Shown here one piece after another: positions 5,735-6,725 of a stretch of 6,725 nucleotides of DNA; the first letter of the stretch is position 1, and every line of letters starts with the position of its first letter. Source of the DNA: JBHPCZ01 sp042573625 (GTDB lineage Bacteria; Desulfobacterota; Desulfobacteria; Desulfobacterales; UBA11574). Location: positions 1 to 6,725 of the forward strand of contig JBHPCZ010000158.1 of the NCBI GenBank assembly GCA_042573625.1. Reading direction: 5' to 3'. The notes under the pieces are model-generated. The model worked only from the letters and a program-made list of their open reading frames with translations, was not told where the DNA came from and did no database searches. The translations under genes and the position numbers were made by a program.

Positions 5735-5771
5735 GGGGCTTGGAGTCGTTTTTCAACAGACTCCAAGCCCC
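5735..5771 (+). terminator. 13-bp perfect hairpin after the Cys-rich peptide gene
   Basis: GGGGCTTGGAGTC (5735-5747) pairs without mismatch with GACTCCAAGCCCC (5759-5771) around an 11-nt loop. Position and stability fit a transcription end, but the sequence after it (ACAATATATTTATT) has only a weak T-rich tract. It may instead act as a 3' stabiliser of the small mRNA. Confidence 0.6.
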
Positions 5772-5951
5772 ACAATATATTTATTATCACCCACTATTTC
5801 CCTCCCATTTTACATCAAACAGACAAATATGCCGCATATGTATGACACCGGCGTTATTTTTTGTTCAGACAATTATTTTTTGGCCGTCTCTTGTTGCATA
5901 AAACAAAATAAATTCAATCAGATATAAATTATATAACTGACAGTTCCAAAT

Positions 5952-5967
5952 TGGCATTATTTTTGCA
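5952..5967 (+). promoter_or_regulatory. Sigma-54 (-24/-12) promoter upstream of the binding-protein gene
   Basis: TGGCAT-N5-TTGCA matches the consensus at 10 of 11 positions, with GG at 5953-5954 and GC at 5965-5966 correctly spaced. Transcription should start near 5978, 60 nt before the ATG at 6038. It shares the AATTGGCAT context with the promoter at 5366. AACTG-A-CAGTT at 5935-5945 lies just upstream, and ATATGC-C-GCATAT at 5827-5839 lies about 110 nt upstream; the latter could be an activator site. Confidence 0.75.
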
Positions 5968-6037
5968 TATATAAGCTGCTATATTTAAATCATACTTAAT
6001 TCAATATATTTAAAACTATTTATTATTGGAGATTTTA

Positions 6038-6725
6038 ATGAAAAAGCAAAGTGTTTGCATAATTGTTGTTGTTTTCATATCCATTTTTTTAATGGCTTTT
6101 GTTTTTTCACCTGGAAAACTTGTTACATCCGTGGAATCTGTTGCCCAAGCAAAAGGCACACATCAAAAGCTTCCAGTAATTAAACTGGGGCTTCTCGTAT
6201 GGCCTGGTGTCGGACCGTTTTTCATAGCCAAGGAAAAGGGATTTTATCAAGAACAGGGTATAGATGTCGAAATATCGATGATTGAAAATGTCGATGTCAG
6301 ACGTTCCGCCTTGCTCTCTGATAAAATAGACATAGTTGCGGTCACCCTGGACATGGCCATTATTGACAACGGCAAAGGTGTTGACGAAACAATAATCGGC
6401 ATAACAGATTTTTCAACAGGCGCAGATGGGATCCTGGTTAAGAGTGATATAAAAAAACTTGAAGATTTAAAAGATAAAAAGATTGCGCTGCCTGAAGGTC
6501 AAACCAGTCACTTTTTTCTGTTGTATCTATTAGACCGGATAGGGTTAGGGCCGGATGACTTCACGATTATTCCAACTGGAGACGCCGGACAGGCCGGGTT
6601 TCTGTTTTCTAGCGGTGGCATCAAAGCAGCAGTCACCTGGGAACCATGGCTTTACAAAACGGTGCAGTCAGGAAAAGGAACCGTGTTAATAAGCACTAAA
6701 GAAGAGCCTGAATTGCTGGTAGGCT
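6038..6725 (+). CDS. NitT/TauT-family periplasmic substrate-binding protein (3' end beyond window)
   Basis: There are 229 codons before the window edge. Residues 1-24 form a signal peptide (KK, then a long hydrophobic core), with a plausible signal-peptidase site after VAQA (35-38). The mature part starts IKLGLLVWPGVGPFFIA and has KEKGFYQEQGIDVEI (65-79), typical of the NMT1/THI5-like and SsuA/TauA/NrtA binding fold. The domain continues with a 'DIVAVTLDMAI' segment, KLEDLKDKKIALPEG and the family signature VTWEPWL. These proteins capture small nutrients such as nitrate, sulfonates, taurine or pyrimidine precursors for an ABC importer. GGAG at 6028-6031 precedes the ATG. The upstream sigma-54 promoter suggests nutrient-limitation control. 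The ligand cannot be told. Because the gene runs off the window, it could also be a sensor with this domain at its N-terminus, a fusion known in some bacteria. Confidence 0.9.
   Translation, partial: MKKQSVCIIVVVFISIFLMAFVFSPGKLVTSVESVAQAKGTHQKLPVIKLGLLVWPGVGPFFIAKEKGFYQEQGIDVEISMIENVDVRRSALLSDKIDIVAVTLDMAIIDNGKGVDETIIGITDFSTGADGILVKSDIKKLEDLKDKKIALPEGQTSHFFLLYLLDRIGLGPDDFTIIPTGDAGQAGFLFSSGGIKAAVTWEPWLYKTVQSGKGTVLISTKEEPELLVG

Noticed and set aside
5709..5927. 72-codon frame after the Cys-rich peptide gene
   Set aside because: It runs through the 13-bp hairpin, has no ribosome site and overlaps the previous stop; composition is not protein-like.

Overview
The window looks like chromosomal DNA from a Gram-negative, probably deltaproteobacterial-type (Desulfobacterota-like) organism. 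The support is indirect: moderate GC content, two very good sigma-54 (-24/-12) promoters, an IS5-family transposase, a two-component-type receiver fused to a metabolic enzyme, and a NitT/TauT-type periplasmic binding protein. I cannot name a species.

Layout. (1) 1-238, minus: N-terminal 79 codons of an IS5-family transposase, cut by the window edge. (2) 249-2024, minus: a 591-residue multi-spanning membrane protein, weakly like DMT/EamA permeases. It ends 10 nt before the transposase start, so its last residues are probably encoded by the insertion sequence. (3) 2025-2340: divergent intergenic region with a TTGACA-N17-TATTTT promoter reading rightward. (4) 2341-3102 and 3141-4775, plus: a probable two-gene operon. 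The first gene encodes a 253-residue protein with a possible degenerate receiver fold. The second encodes a 544-residue protein with a complete response-regulator receiver domain joined to a complete arginine deiminase. (5) 4776-5490: a long regulatory stretch with no convincing ordinary gene. It carries inverted and direct repeats, a sigma-54 promoter and a 9-codon mini-ORF with a near-ideal Shine-Dalgarno sequence. (6) 5491-5712, plus: a 73-residue peptide with CxxC and CxC motifs and a proline-rich tail, followed by a 13-bp perfect hairpin. (7) A second sigma-54 promoter at 5952-5967 drives a secreted NitT/TauT-family substrate-binding protein that runs off the window end at 6725.

How the parts may work together. 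The receiver-arginine deiminase is the most unusual protein. All receiver phosphorylation residues and all deiminase catalytic residues are present, which suggests conversion of arginine to citrulline and ammonia controlled by phosphorylation. No ornithine carbamoyltransferase, carbamate kinase or obvious histidine kinase is in the window, so the classical arginine deiminase pathway is not encoded here. The divergent membrane protein could move a related amino acid or product, but this is inference only. The Cys-rich peptide and the binding protein share nearly identical sigma-54 promoters and are therefore likely to be co-regulated, possibly by nitrogen or stress signals through an enhancer-binding protein that is not in the window.
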